From positions 372,001-436,000 of the forward strand of contig NZ_SMGI01000002.1 in NCBI RefSeq assembly GCF_004346845.1: DNA of 64,000 nt, written 5' to 3'. The number at the start of each line of letters is the position of its first letter. The stretch's first letter is position 1. Positions 7,389-16,894 of the stretch are shown piece by piece. A model generated the notes under the pieces. It saw nothing but the letters and a program-made list of their open reading frames with translations. It had not been told where the DNA came from and did not search any database. Both the position numbers and the translations under genes were made by a program. Origin of the DNA: Winogradskyella wandonensis (GTDB lineage Bacteria > Bacteroidota > Bacteroidia > Flavobacteriales > Flavobacteriaceae).

Positions 7389-10300
7389 TTATCGTTTCAG
7401 TGTAAAATGGGCTCTTTGTTCTAATCGTTGACCAGTTGTAGGCTCTACATACTCTACTGAAAACCAATAATCGTCAGTTGGCATTAAGTTTCCTTGGAAG
7501 GTCCCATCCCATCCCGGACTTGTTGGACTTAATTGTTTCAACAGTTTTCCGAAACGGTCAAATATATAAATTTTTGCACTAGGTTGTGTGTCTATTCCTA
7601 CGATATTCCAAGTATCGTTGTTTCCATCACCATTAGGTGTAAAGAATAATGGGTAATCGATAACTAATACTGTATCAGAACCTACACCGCATCCATTAAT
7701 ATCTCTGGCGTAAACAGTATGAGTTCCAGGCGTTACATTTTCGAATAGTCCTGTATCTTGCCATGGCCCATTATCTAAGCTAAATTCAAAATCTCCAATA
7801 TTAACGGTTGTAGCTTCAATAATATGATTGCCAGCAAAAGCTTGCGAGGTAACTTGAGCTTCTACTACTGGCACTTCACTTTCTAGTACAACAGTTTCGT
7901 CCATATAAGTACAACGTGTTAAGGCCGAAGTTGTTATATCCGTGACTAATACACTATATGTTCCGCCCTGAGCTGGGATGAGGGTTGAACCTGTTTCAGT
8001 AGGTAAAACAGCACCGTCAAGACTCCACTCAAAACTATAATCTGTAGCGGATAAACCAGTGTCTAAAACTGGAGGAACTGGTACAACTTCAGAACCGTTT
8101 GTTGGTAATAAACATAAAATGTATAAATCGTCCAAATTAAACTCTGGGATTGGATTAACACGTAACGGTATAGGTTGCACATCAAAACAAATATCTGGTG
8201 AAATATTATTACTTACTCTTACCCAAATGGTCTGCGGATTAGAGAAGTTTTCGTAAACATCTGGTATTAACTCTTGATTATTTATAGCTCCCGTATCACT
8301 CAAGTGATACGTAATCGTATAATCATCAGGGTTTTGACCATCTAAAATTTCATCATATAATAAACGTAAATCAAATTGTGCAACGCCATCATTTTCTATG
8401 TTATCATCACACAATTCAAAATCCAGAGGCTCTCCGTCCGAATTTGCTTGCGCTCCTTCGAAAACTTCAATAAAAAATGAGCCTGTACTATTAGAACAGC
8501 CTGTACTAGTATTGGTGATTGCAAAGAAAATTTCTTGGGGATTTACCGTGTTTGTAAATGTATCTGGTTGTGGATTTGCTAAGTTGTCGGCATCTATTTG
8601 AGTTAAGTGAAAGGTAACACTAAACTGTGATGCGTCTTGACCATTTAATATTTCAGCTCTTTTAGAATCTAAATCGAAGTCAAAAAATCCATCCGTACCG
8701 TTTTCGCACTCCTCTATGCGCGAAACTGCAATAACTTCTGGTAATGGATTTACAGTAATATCGAAATCTACAATAGCAAAACATGTGGTCAGCGTATTTT
8801 CTACTCTTACATAAATGGTTTGCGTAGGACTTGTATTAATGTAGGCTGCTGGATTTGTTATCTCGTTTGCGACAATAGCATTTAAAGCGCTATTGTAATC
8901 TGTAAAATATCTTGCTGAAAGATTTGGTTGACCGTCGAAAATAAACGCCTCGTTTTGTGTTAAATCGAATGTTTCCGATAGGTCGCCAATAGTTATATCG
9001 TCGCAGAGTACTAAATCTTCAGATTCTGTATCTGTTCTCGGCGTTGGATTAATAGTACGTAACTCAAAGTCCCCAATAAACTGACATTCTTCATTTGCTT
9101 GATTCTCTACCCTGTAAAAAATGGTTTGTGTAAATGGAAATGCGGAGTTAATATGGTTTGAAGGGTCTGGTATAGCGTTTAATTCTCCTAATGCATCGGT
9201 CACTGACTCATAATACGTCACATCAACATTCTGACCTACTGGAAACAATGCCTGTATTAAAGCTGTTGCAGAACTAAAATCGAACGTAGTTATGCCATCC
9301 GTTATATTATCATCCACACGAGTGTCATCGCACTCCTCAAAAGGCGGAATTACAAATCCAGGTGGTGTTGTGCTTGTATCCACGAATAAATTTAATTGTG
9401 CTACTCTAAAACAACTTGTAGTATTATCTTCTACACGAGCATATATGATATCTGGTGCCGCGGAAGCATCTGTATTTGGGTATGCCAACTCATTAGTTAT
9501 CGGGTTGGTTTCGTTTTCTGCATCAGTTACCGATGTATAATATGTAAATGTCTCGTTAGCAAAATTCGTAGAAATAATGTCATTAGCTTCGGTAAGATTA
9601 AAAAATGATAAACCATCTGCAGTATTATCATCACATTGTCTTATGTCTACACTTGCGGTTATTACAGGTAGCGGGTCAACTTGCAATGTAACTTCTGAAG
9701 TCGCAAAGCAGTCGATGTTACTATTGTTTTGCACTCTAGCATAGATATCTTGAGAATTTGCCGTTGTATTGGTGTATAAATTAGGCAACGGATTTAAACC
9801 AAACTCGGCATCTGTAGAGCTGATATGATAACTTACAGTAAATTGTAAAGGATTTTGTGTACCTAGAACTTGTAAATCTATTAATGGTAAATTAAACTCT
9901 ACAATGCCATTTGTATCGTCCCCATCTGTATCATCATCGCAAAGAGGGTAAGTCACATCTTCTGCGGTAACCGCTGTAAATACGTCTAGTACAAAGCTAG
10001 CGGTAACTACGCATTGCTCCGTAACTCTATCGTCTATTCTTACAAAAATTACTTCGCCATCAGACCCATTGTAAGCATTAATAGTTGTTATAGGATTATC
10101 GCCTGTATCCGCATCTGCTTGACTATTATGGTAAGATACCTCGAATTCCGCTGGGTCTTGAGCTCCAAAGACTATTGGCATATTCTCCTCTAAATTAAAA
10201 ATAGCCATACCTGTTGGACTACAACCCGCCAGATTTATTGGCGGATTAACAATTTCTGGGCTATTTCTAAACTCTACTATAATCTCATCAAAGGTAGAAC

Positions 10301-11993
10301 AACCTGGTGCAAACTCTACGTCGACACTATAAGTACCAGCTTCTGAAACTGTTAATGTAGACCCTGTTCCTGCACCTGCAATAGGCGCGCCATTAAAATA
10401 CCAGGTATGTATAGCATTAGGTGCTTGGGTATCTAGCGTTATGTCTTCTAAAACACCACAAGCTGCTGTACCGTTTGCTAAAGTGATATCCTCACCTAAA
10501 TCACCACCTAGATTAAAACTTCCTGCTTCTATGAAAATAGCAGTATCAAACAAATCATCACCTTGATCAGCAACTACAAGTTTAATTTCATATGTAGTAT
10601 TTGGAGTTAAGTTATCTGCTACAGCAGTAAGCACTTCTGTTCTACCACCATAATTAGTATCTCCAATATTATAACCTTCAAAAAAATCAGGATTTGAAGT
10701 ACATGCAGGAGCCTCATTAATGTTAGTTACATTTACTGGAGTTCCATCTGGCAACACAGCTAAATTTCTAAAAGGATCTGCACTTCCTGCTTGTCTAATC
10801 AAAAAAGCAAAACCATCAGCAAAAGTACACTCATCATTCATATTATATTCTTCTGATGCCATCAAATATCGAAAATTAATTTCATCCGTTGTTGGTGTAA
10901 AATCAAATTGAATGAAGGTAGCATTTTGGGTATTAATTATATTTAAACTAGTTTCTAGATCTGTATCACCTCCTAATCCTCCATTTACTCCACTAATTGT
11001 TGGATTATGAGTTTCATTACCTCCTAAAAAAGCAGTTCCAGATGTGATAACAATACCTTCTTCAAAAGGAAAGTTTGTACCTCCTCTTGTAAAATATCCA
11101 TAACTTTTAGACATTAAATCTGCCGGGCCACCAAATACCTGAGACTGGAAATTACTAACTGCAGAACAGCCACCAGTGACCAATACATTTTCTATAAGCT
11201 CATTTGGTAAAAAATAAGATTCGGGAAATGCAGCATTATTTATCGTCACAAATGGAGGTGCAACATTGACGGTTATAGTAACTGTTTCAGAACAGCCTAA
11301 AGGATTATCATCTGATACCGTTAGCGTTACATTGTAGGTGCCAGAGGTATTAAACTGATGCGACGTATTTAAGGTATTTGCTGTACCTCCTGTACCAAAA
11401 TCCCATAAATACGTAGCATTAGCTCCAGTATCAGAAAAAGTAGCACTAGCATTAAAAGTTACTGTTTGACTAGGTAAAATCTCTATTTGGTTGGTTACTG
11501 TATTAATAGCTGGCGTAGTACTATCTATCGTTGCAGTAATTGTTTGACAAGGCGCAGCACATTCTATAGTAGCTTCCCAACCTATCGTATTACCAAAACC
11601 GTTAGAAGAAAAACTAACCGTTAAACATCCGGATGGATGTGTAGATGACACTCTTCCTGGACTTACAGTGCCCGAATAATTATTAATTACAGGTGATGCC
11701 GTACTATCTCCGTCGTAAATAGTTAGGATATCAGAACCTGCTTGTGTACTAAATCTAGTAAAGTCTAAAATAACGACTTCTCCAGGTGTAGTGGGACAGA
11801 TGGTAATTGTGAAATTTTCGTTAGAGCTATAGCTTCCAAACTCTCCACCAGAATCGAAGAAACGGTCTGGAGCACAACGGTTAAAAGTACCGTTCTGCAT
11901 AATTAAATCTTGTGCAAAAGTAGCTAGAGACAGACACACAAAACCTATAAAAACCAAGGTTTTTACAAACCGACTCGAGTAATTTTTCTTCAT
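7389..11993 (-). CDS. Giant secreted surface protein: CUB-like, PKD, choice-of-anchor L domains, T9SS type B sorting domain
   Basis: 1534 residues. Signal peptide 1-28 (ends TFAQ); CUB-like beta domain about 30-145 (GSDILTIYDGD, SGCLTVSFSSNG); PKD domain about 150-245 (TYLWDFGTGG...TYNVTLTVSDD); choice-of-anchor L domain about 265-495 (FRYLMASEEYN); then about eight repeats of roughly 90-100 residues between 590 and 1300, each with an xxLCDD...DGxxxFDL-like start and a YHxSxxDA motif; finally a gliding-motility-associated/T9SS type B C-terminal domain (FFTPNGDGNNDTW...). Expected to be exported by the T9SS and displayed at the surface as adhesin or motility component; no enzymatic domain is seen. 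Co-operonic with the PorP/SprF gene 4 bp downstream. Confidence 0.92.
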   Translation of the reverse strand: MKKNYSSRFVKTLVFIGFVCLSLATFAQDLIMQNGTFNRCAPDRFFDSGGEFGSYSSNENFTITICPTTPGEVVILDFTRFSTQAGSDILTIYDGDSTASPVINNYSGTVSPGRVSSTHPSGCLTVSFSSNGFGNTIGWEATIECAAPCQTITATIDSTTPAINTVTNQIEILPSQTVTFNASATFSDTGANATYLWDFGTGGTANTLNTSHQFNTSGTYNVTLTVSDDNPLGCSETVTITVNVAPPFVTINNAAFPESYFLPNELIENVLVTGGCSAVSNFQSQVFGGPADLMSKSYGYFTRGGTNFPFEEGIVITSGTAFLGGNETHNPTISGVNGGLGGDTDLETSLNIINTQNATFIQFDFTPTTDEINFRYLMASEEYNMNDECTFADGFAFLIRQAGSADPFRNLAVLPDGTPVNVTNINEAPACTSNPDFFEGYNIGDTNYGGRTEVLTAVADNLTPNTTYEIKLVVADQGDDLFDTAIFIEAGSFNLGGDLGEDITLANGTAACGVLEDITLDTQAPNAIHTWYFNGAPIAGAGTGSTLTVSEAGTYSVDVEFAPGCSTFDEIIVEFRNSPEIVNPPINLAGCSPTGMAIFNLEENMPIVFGAQDPAEFEVSYHNSQADADTGDNPITTINAYNGSDGEVIFVRIDDRVTEQCVVTASFVLDVFTAVTAEDVTYPLCDDDTDGDDTNGIVEFNLPLIDLQVLGTQNPLQFTVSYHISSTDAEFGLNPLPNLYTNTTANSQDIYARVQNNSNIDCFATSEVTLQVDPLPVITASVDIRQCDDNTADGLSFFNLTEANDIISTNFANETFTYYTSVTDAENETNPITNELAYPNTDASAAPDIIYARVEDNTTSCFRVAQLNLFVDTSTTPPGFVIPPFEECDDTRVDDNITDGITTFDFSSATALIQALFPVGQNVDVTYYESVTDALGELNAIPDPSNHINSAFPFTQTIFYRVENQANEECQFIGDFELRTINPTPRTDTESEDLVLCDDITIGDLSETFDLTQNEAFIFDGQPNLSARYFTDYNSALNAIVANEITNPAAYINTSPTQTIYVRVENTLTTCFAIVDFDITVNPLPEVIAVSRIEECENGTDGFFDFDLDSKRAEILNGQDASQFSVTFHLTQIDADNLANPQPDTFTNTVNPQEIFFAITNTSTGCSNSTGSFFIEVFEGAQANSDGEPLDFELCDDNIENDGVAQFDLRLLYDEILDGQNPDDYTITYHLSDTGAINNQELIPDVYENFSNPQTIWVRVSNNISPDICFDVQPIPLRVNPIPEFNLDDLYILCLLPTNGSEVVPVPPVLDTGLSATDYSFEWSLDGAVLPTETGSTLIPAQGGTYSVLVTDITTSALTRCTYMDETVVLESEVPVVEAQVTSQAFAGNHIIEATTVNIGDFEFSLDNGPWQDTGLFENVTPGTHTVYARDINGCGVGSDTVLVIDYPLFFTPNGDGNNDTWNIVGIDTQPSAKIYIFDRFGKLLKQLSPTSPGWDGTFQGNLMPTDDYWFSVEYVEPTTGQRLEQRAHFTLKR

Positions 11994-12143
11994 CTTTTTA
12001 GCCGTAAGTTTTCAACGGGGACGAAATTTAAGGATTTTATACGACTTGCTTAGTTAAAATCGGGAACGAATACCTTTTGTCCGTTGAAGTGAAACATGAA
12101 ATAAACTTTAGTTAAACAACTAACGTAAGATTTAATGATTTCA

Positions 12144-12151
12144 TATTTTTG
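12144..12151 (+). promoter_or_regulatory. Candidate -7 box for the nfu gene
   Basis: TATTTTTG matches the Bacteroidota sigma-70 -7 consensus TAnnTTTG and lies 11 bp upstream of the start codon. No convincing -33 TTTG was found at the usual distance. The 11994-12162 spacer separates divergent genes and must also carry the promoter of the T9SS operon, which I could not pin down. Confidence 0.45.
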
Positions 12152-12162
12152 CAAAAAAAAGA

Positions 12163-13065
12163 ATGACTCCTACAACAATAAAGATACAGCCAACCTCTAA
12201 CGATACTATTGTTAAATTTGAAGCTGACCGTTTTCTAACACAACACAATAGCTATGAGTTTAACAATATTGATGAAGCCTCAAATTCGCCTTTAGCCCAA
12301 CAATTATTTTACCTACCGTTTGTAAAAAAAGTATATATCGCTTCGAATTTTGTAGCGATAGAACGTTACAATATTGTGGAATGGGCAGATGTACAAGACG
12401 AAGTTGCAGAGCAAATTAAAAATTACCTAAACTCTGATGCTCCTATTGTTAAAGAAGAAACGTCTAAACCCAAAAATGCAGTCACAGTATATGCCGAAAG
12501 TACACCAAATCCAAGTGTATTAAAGTTTGTTTGCAATAAAGCATTAGTCGGTCAGATTTGTGAGTTCTCATCTATTGACGAAGCTAAAGACGCTCCAATG
12601 GCTACTGCTTTATTTCAGTTTCCTTTTGTCAAGAGTGTTTTTATGGATAAAAATTACATTTCCATAACAAAATACGATGTTGCCGAATGGGAAGAGATTA
12701 CAACGCCTTTAAGAGAGTTTATTAAATCTTATGTCGAGGACGGGAAATCGATATTAGCTAAGCCTATTTCGCAACAGAAAGAAGTACAAGAAGAGAAAAC
12801 AGAAAGTACTTTTGAAAAACTAGATGATACTTCGAAAAACATTGTAAATATATTAGAGGAATACGTAAAACCAGCTGTAGCAAGTGATGGTGGGAACATA
12901 GAGTTTATTTCTTACGATGACACTTCTAAAAAAGTTGAAGTGCTACTACAAGGCGCATGTAGCGGCTGTCCATCATCTACATTTACACTAAAAAATGGCA
13001 TAGAAAATATGCTAAAAGAAATGCTTAATGACCAAAACATAACTGTTAATGCTGTAAATGGTTAG
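12163..13065 (+). CDS. Nfu/NifU-type iron-sulfur cluster carrier with duplicated Nfu N-terminal domain
   Basis: 300 residues. Two related Nfu N-terminal domains in tandem (about 5-92 and 105-195): both share the pattern E..N.SI/NVLKF......F..IDEA..AP.A..LF..PFVK.V.....I.I...D/NI/VV.EW. The C-terminal NifU-like domain (about 222-298) holds the cluster-binding CSGC (Cys266, Cys269) after DGGNIEF. Such proteins receive Fe-S clusters from the assembly machinery and pass them to apoproteins in the cytoplasm. Bacterial Nfu usually has one N-terminal domain or none, so the duplication is the notable part. First gene of a short plus-strand run. Confidence 0.9.
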   Translation: MTPTTIKIQPTSNDTIVKFEADRFLTQHNSYEFNNIDEASNSPLAQQLFYLPFVKKVYIASNFVAIERYNIVEWADVQDEVAEQIKNYLNSDAPIVKEETSKPKNAVTVYAESTPNPSVLKFVCNKALVGQICEFSSIDEAKDAPMATALFQFPFVKSVFMDKNYISITKYDVAEWEEITTPLREFIKSYVEDGKSILAKPISQQKEVQEEKTESTFEKLDDTSKNIVNILEEYVKPAVASDGGNIEFISYDDTSKKVEVLLQGACSGCPSSTFTLKNGIENMLKEMLNDQNITVNAVNG

Positions 13066-13116
13066 CATGAAATTTCGTAACTTTATAAACTATTAATCAT
13101 TTAAAATTATAAAATC

Positions 13117-13317
13117 ATGGCAGTATTAAAAGTTATTGAAGTATTATCTAACTCAGATAAAAGTTGGGAAGACGCAACTAAAAAAGCGGTTAAAGAAGCT
13201 TCAAAAAGTGTAAAGAATATTCGTTCTGTTTATGTACAAGACCAAAGTGCTATTGTTAATGATGGTGAGGTTGTGGAGTTTCGTGTTAATGTAAAATTGA
13301 CTTTTGAGGTAAAATAG
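13117..13317 (+). CDS. Dodecin-family small flavin-binding protein
   Basis: 66 residues covering the whole dodecin fold: beta-strand AVLKVIEVLSNS, helix SWEDATKKAVKEASKSV, then two strands ending VVEFRVNVKLTFEV. Dodecins form hollow dodecamers that store or buffer flavins (riboflavin, FMN) in the cytoplasm. In the archaeal prototype a tryptophan in the second strand stacks on the flavin; here the equivalent position appears to be Tyr39 (RSVYVQDQSA), so flavin binding may differ. It starts 51 bp after nfu, probably in the same transcript. Family call firm; ligand uncertain. Confidence 0.88.
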   Translation: MAVLKVIEVLSNSDKSWEDATKKAVKEASKSVKNIRSVYVQDQSAIVNDGEVVEFRVNVKLTFEVK

Positions 13318-13337
13318 GAGTATTGGCACTATTTTTG
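13303..13337 (+). promoter_or_regulatory. Candidate promoter for the 13370 gene
   Basis: TATTTTTG (13330-13337) fits the TAnnTTTG -7 box, with TTTG at 13303-13306 as a -33 element 23 bp upstream, at the upper limit of the accepted spacing. The -33 element overlaps the end of the dodecin gene. Start codon follows 32 bp after the -7 box. Confidence 0.45.
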
Positions 13338-13369
13338 GTACTAAATAGATAATATTAAAATAATACTAA

Positions 13370-14032
13370 ATGAAAAAAATCTTATTATTATTTGTGCTTA
13401 CATCTCAATTAGGATTTGCCCAATTTAATCAGCAAAGAGTATGGAACTTTCAAGATGCTATGGCGAGAGACCCAGCAAAAGAAATTATAGCTCAGGGTTC
13501 TCCATTTATCCAAGATGAGTTTTCACCTGTAAGACTTAATAAGTTTAAGGATAAAGTTTTTAACGCACGATACAACGCTTATCATCAAGAAATGCATATA
13601 GAAACGAGTGAAAAAACTATAGCATTAGATGTTAATGATGATTATACAGTTACTTTTTTGGGAAGCAATAAGGTTTATAAAACCGTTGATTACACTGACA
13701 AAAACAGTGATGAAAAAAGAGGCTTTTTAGTAGTTGTAACAGAAACTAATGATTATTCTCTATACAAAAAAGAGGAGATTATTTTTCAGGATTTAGTCCC
13801 AGCTAAAACCTCTTACGACAAAGAAAAACCAGCAAAATATAAACGCTTAGATGACAAATACTACATAAAATTAAGTAATAAAGTCTCTTACTTTTCTGTT
13901 AGAAAAAAAGATATCATAAACTCATTCCCTAAAAATTCAAAAGCAATTAAAAGCTTTATTAAAGAAAATAAAATATCTTTAAATGAGGATAAAGACATAG
14001 CAAAACTCGCCGGATTTTTAGCAACGCTGTAA
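13370..14032 (+). CDS. Secreted or periplasmic protein of unknown function
   Basis: 220 residues with a signal peptide (KKILLLFVLTSQLGFA, cleavage near residue 18) and no transmembrane helix afterwards. I do not recognise a domain. The mature part starts QFNQQRVWNFQDAMARDPAKEI, has a beta-rich centre with alternating hydrophobics (TIALDVNDDYTVTFLGSNK; GFLVVVTETNDYSLYKKEEI) and a Lys-rich helical C-terminus. It has the look of a small conserved Bacteroidota periplasmic protein. Own promoter candidate upstream and a strong terminator immediately downstream suggest a monocistronic gene. Confidence 0.75.
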   Translation: MKKILLLFVLTSQLGFAQFNQQRVWNFQDAMARDPAKEIIAQGSPFIQDEFSPVRLNKFKDKVFNARYNAYHQEMHIETSEKTIALDVNDDYTVTFLGSNKVYKTVDYTDKNSDEKRGFLVVVTETNDYSLYKKEEIIFQDLVPAKTSYDKEKPAKYKRLDDKYYIKLSNKVSYFSVRKKDIINSFPKNSKAIKSFIKENKISLNEDKDIAKLAGFLATL

Positions 14033-14052
14033 AGTTATTACATATATATTAA

Positions 14053-14084
14053 AAAAGATGGTTATTTTTAACCATCTTTTTTTA
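14053..14084 (+). terminator. Intrinsic terminator after the unknown secreted protein
   Basis: Perfect 12-bp stem AAAAGATGGTTA (14053-14064) / TAACCATCTTTT (14069-14080) with a TTTT loop and further T residues. It ends the 13370 gene and excludes the longer upstream start (14058) for the following channel gene, because that start lies inside the hairpin. Confidence 0.88.
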
Positions 14085-14105
14085 TTCACAAAACTTAAGC
14101 ACGGA

Positions 14106-14918
14106 ATGAATACACAAGATTGGATTAACAAAGGTTATGACCTCATACTATCATTTGGTCCTAAATTAATAGGCGCAATTTTAATATGGATTATTGGAGG
14201 TTTTGTAATTAAACTAATACTTAAGGGTGTTAAAAAAGCACTACAAAAAAGTAATTACGACGAAAGCCTTCAGAAATTTCTCGGTAACCTAGTTAAATGG
14301 GCTTTAAAAGTGGTCCTGATTGTCGTGGTTTTAACAACTGTAGGTATTGCCACAACCTCTTTTGCTGCTATTTTAGCTTCGATAGGCTTAGCAATCGGAC
14401 TTGCGTTGCAAGGCTCCTTGGGCAATTTCGCAGGTGGCGTTTTAATTATGGTTTTTAAACCTTTTAAAATTGGAGATTTAATTGAAGCTCAAGGTCAGGT
14501 AGGTGTTGTAAAAGCCATAGAAATATTTACCACCAGGCTAACTGGCTTATCTAACAAAGAAATTATTTTACCAAATGGGAATCTTTCTAACGGCGCCATA
14601 GTTAACTATACAGCAGAAGGTACGCGACGTGTAGATTTGGTGTTTGGCATAAGTTACGATGCCGATATTAAGCAAGCTAAAGAACTCTTTATGTCTGTTG
14701 TAAAATCTCATCCATTAGTTTTGACAGACATTGCGCCTACGGTTGATGTATTAGAATTAGCAGATAGCTCCGTTAATTTTGCCGTGCGCCCATGGTGTAA
14801 AGCCGAAGATTACTGGCGTGTCTATTTTGATATTACAGAAAACACAAAACTAGCACTAGATAAAGCTGGTATAGAAATACCATATCCTCATCAAGTTGAA
14901 ATACAAAAACAAGGCTAA
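14106..14918 (+). CDS. mscS: MscS-family small-conductance mechanosensitive channel
   Basis: 270 residues from the ATG at 14106; upstream codons lie in the preceding terminator. Three N-terminal transmembrane helices (about 16-34, 58-75 and the pore helix about 80-112) end in the typical Gly/Ala-rich TM3: SFAAILASIGLAIGLALQGS, then LGNFAGGVLIMVFKPFKIGD, where the MscS beta domain begins; the remaining 130 residues form the cytoplasmic cage. The protein opens on membrane tension to release solutes during osmotic downshock. Its stop codon overlaps the stop codon of convergent tsaB by 4 bp. Confidence 0.93.
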   Translation: MNTQDWINKGYDLILSFGPKLIGAILIWIIGGFVIKLILKGVKKALQKSNYDESLQKFLGNLVKWALKVVLIVVVLTTVGIATTSFAAILASIGLAIGLALQGSLGNFAGGVLIMVFKPFKIGDLIEAQGQVGVVKAIEIFTTRLTGLSNKEIILPNGNLSNGAIVNYTAEGTRRVDLVFGISYDADIKQAKELFMSVVKSHPLVLTDIAPTVDVLELADSSVNFAVRPWCKAEDYWRVYFDITENTKLALDKAGIEIPYPHQVEIQKQG

Positions 14919-15589
14919 TTTTTTTTAGATTTTATAGCTACAAAATCTTTTAAATAATACGGTTCAAAATAAGCGACATCCTCAAAGTCGCTTTTTTTGT
15001 ATTTATTATGTGCTATAACTCCCATTGTTGAAGCTGAGGGTAACTTGTCTTCAATAAATATGGCATTAGCGTTTTTAATAATTTCTTTAGTCTTGGTTAC
15101 TCCGTTGCCAATAAAATGAATCTTTTGGCTTTCTAATTCTGAAGAAAAACTATAACTATCCAAGACTTGAGCTTGGATATCTCTAATTTGTTTGTGGTTA
15201 GAATCGTAAATTGCAGAATACACTTCTAGTCGTCTTGCATCTAACATAGGAACTATAAGACCGTCGTTTACATTTGCCTGAAGCGCCAAGGCTTCTAAGG
15301 TAGATACAGAAATTAATGGCTTATCTAAAGAAAAGCAAAGCCCTTTCGCTGTAGAAACACCAATACGCAAACCTGTGTAAGACCCAGGTCCTTTACTTAT
15401 TGCTATAGCATCAAGATTATGCTTTGATTCTCCAGATGCATCAATGACATCCTTAATGAATAGATGTAGTTTTTCGGCGTGTGAATAGCCTGAATTGTTG
15501 TCCTCTTTTAAAACTAAAATCTCCTCATCTTTAGATAAGGAGACGGAACAATTAGTTGTACTCGTTTCTATATTTAGAATTAGAGCCAT
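14915..15589 (-). CDS. tsaB: tRNA threonylcarbamoyladenosine biosynthesis protein TsaB
   Basis: 224 residues of the ASKHA fold: N-terminal ILNIETSTTNCSVSL, then the signature AISKGPGSYTGLRIG and STAKGLCFSLDKP. TsaB is the regulatory partner of TsaD in making t6A at position 37 of ANN-decoding tRNAs. Length and motifs are normal. It is the last gene of the efflux operon, 1 bp after the stop of the second HlyD adaptor, although functionally unrelated; this adjacency is probably housekeeping coupling. It converges on mscS with overlapping stop codons. Confidence 0.95.
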   Translation of the reverse strand: MALILNIETSTTNCSVSLSKDEEILVLKEDNNSGYSHAEKLHLFIKDVIDASGESKHNLDAIAISKGPGSYTGLRIGVSTAKGLCFSLDKPLISVSTLEALALQANVNDGLIVPMLDARRLEVYSAIYDSNHKQIRDIQAQVLDSYSFSSELESQKIHFIGNGVTKTKEIIKNANAIFIEDKLPSASTMGVIAHNKYKKSDFEDVAYFEPYYLKDFVAIKSKKN

Positions 15590-15590
15590 A

Positions 15591-16892
15591 TTAGTCTTCG
15601 CTGGTCTCTTCTTTGGGTGTTTCGGATTTATCTTTATCTTCTACCTTATCTCCCGGTTTTAGCGTTTTAGAAACCATATTATACGGTCCTGTAATAATTT
15701 TGTCACCTTCTTCCAAACCAGAGACAATTTCAATATTAGTATCGTCTTGAATTCCTGTTTTAACAACTCTCAACTTAGCCACACCATTATCGTCTACAAA
15801 AACACATTCGAACTTTTCTTCCTCGGAGGTTGAAGATTTCTTTTCTATTGTTTTTCCGTATGTTTTTTTAGCTGAGCTTGTATCTGTCTTAATTACAATT
15901 GCGCTAATTGGCACCGCAACCGCTCGTTCTCTTTTATCTGTAATTACATCTACTGTTGCGGTCATTCCAGGTCTAAATGGCGAATACGACTCTGGCTTTC
16001 CTTCGGTTAATTCAGAATAAGACTCTTCTAAAATTCTAACTTTTACTTTAAAATTAGTAACCTGGTCTGCTGCTAAAGTACCCGCTGCAGAGTTAGCAAT
16101 TTCTGTAACGATACCTTTAAATTCTTTCTTTAAATAGGCATCAACTTCAACAATAGTTGTATCTCCAATATTTACCTTTACGATATCATTTTCGTTAACA
16201 TCGACCTCAACCTCCATATTGTTTAAATTGGCAACTCGCAGAATTTCTGTTCCTGCCATTTGTTGTGTCCCAACAACACGTTCTCCTAATTCAACATTCA
16301 GCAAAGAAATCGTACCACTCATAGGCGCGTAAATTGTTGTACGGCTTAAATTATCCCTTGCCTGATTAACATTTGCACCAGCACTCTGTAAACTGTAGTA
16401 GGCAGAACTTCTTGCCGCCTGAGCGGTCTCGTATGTAGCTACTGCTCTATCCCAATCTGCTTTGGAGATTACGCCTTTATCGAAAAGCGCTTTGCTACGA
16501 TTATAATCTGCTTTAGCTTGTTTTAGGTTGGCTTCGGCTTGTTCTAAATTTGCTCTAACGTTTTGGTATTGCGCCTGAGAACTGTTTAACGCAGATTGTA
16601 TTAGGTCTGGATTAACTCGTACCAAAAGGTCTCCCTTTTTTACTTGCTCACCTTCCTTAAAAGGTAATTCTAAAATTTCTCCCGAAACCTCACTGGAAAT
16701 TTTTACTTCGACTTCTGGCTGAATTTTTCCAGTTGCAGAAACCGTTTCAATTATTTCTTTAAGCTCTACCTTTTGGGTTGTTACCTGCTTAAAGTTTCCT
16801 TTTTTACCGAATAGTCCTGTTGACTTTCCTACAACTAAAAGTAGAAGCAAAGCAACAACAACTGCTAAAATTATTTTGACTGGTTTACTCAT
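15591..16892 (-). CDS. Periplasmic adaptor (HlyD/MacA family) of ABC-type efflux system, second copy
   Basis: 433 residues. One N-terminal membrane anchor (KIILAVVVALLLLLVVGKS, about 6-24), barrel-sandwich/lipoyl strand GKIQPEVEVKISSEVSGEI, alpha-helical hairpin about 105-190 rich in Ala/Gln/Asn, second lipoyl half (TIYAPMSGTISLLNVELGERV) and beta-barrel plus membrane-proximal domain; acidic, Lys/Glu-rich C-terminal tail. MacA-type adaptors link the inner-membrane MacB-like permease to TolC. It lies 2 bp after the TolC gene and 1 bp before tsaB. It shares the operon with a second, shorter adaptor (389 aa), so the pump may use two different adaptors. Confidence 0.9.
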   Translation of the reverse strand: MSKPVKIILAVVVALLLLLVVGKSTGLFGKKGNFKQVTTQKVELKEIIETVSATGKIQPEVEVKISSEVSGEILELPFKEGEQVKKGDLLVRVNPDLIQSALNSSQAQYQNVRANLEQAEANLKQAKADYNRSKALFDKGVISKADWDRAVATYETAQAARSSAYYSLQSAGANVNQARDNLSRTTIYAPMSGTISLLNVELGERVVGTQQMAGTEILRVANLNNMEVEVDVNENDIVKVNIGDTTIVEVDAYLKKEFKGIVTEIANSAAGTLAADQVTNFKVKVRILEESYSELTEGKPESYSPFRPGMTATVDVITDKRERAVAVPISAIVIKTDTSSAKKTYGKTIEKKSSTSEEEKFECVFVDDNGVAKLRVVKTGIQDDTNIEIVSGLEEGDKIITGPYNMVSKTLKPGDKVEDKDKSETPKEETSED

Positions 16893-16894
16893 TT

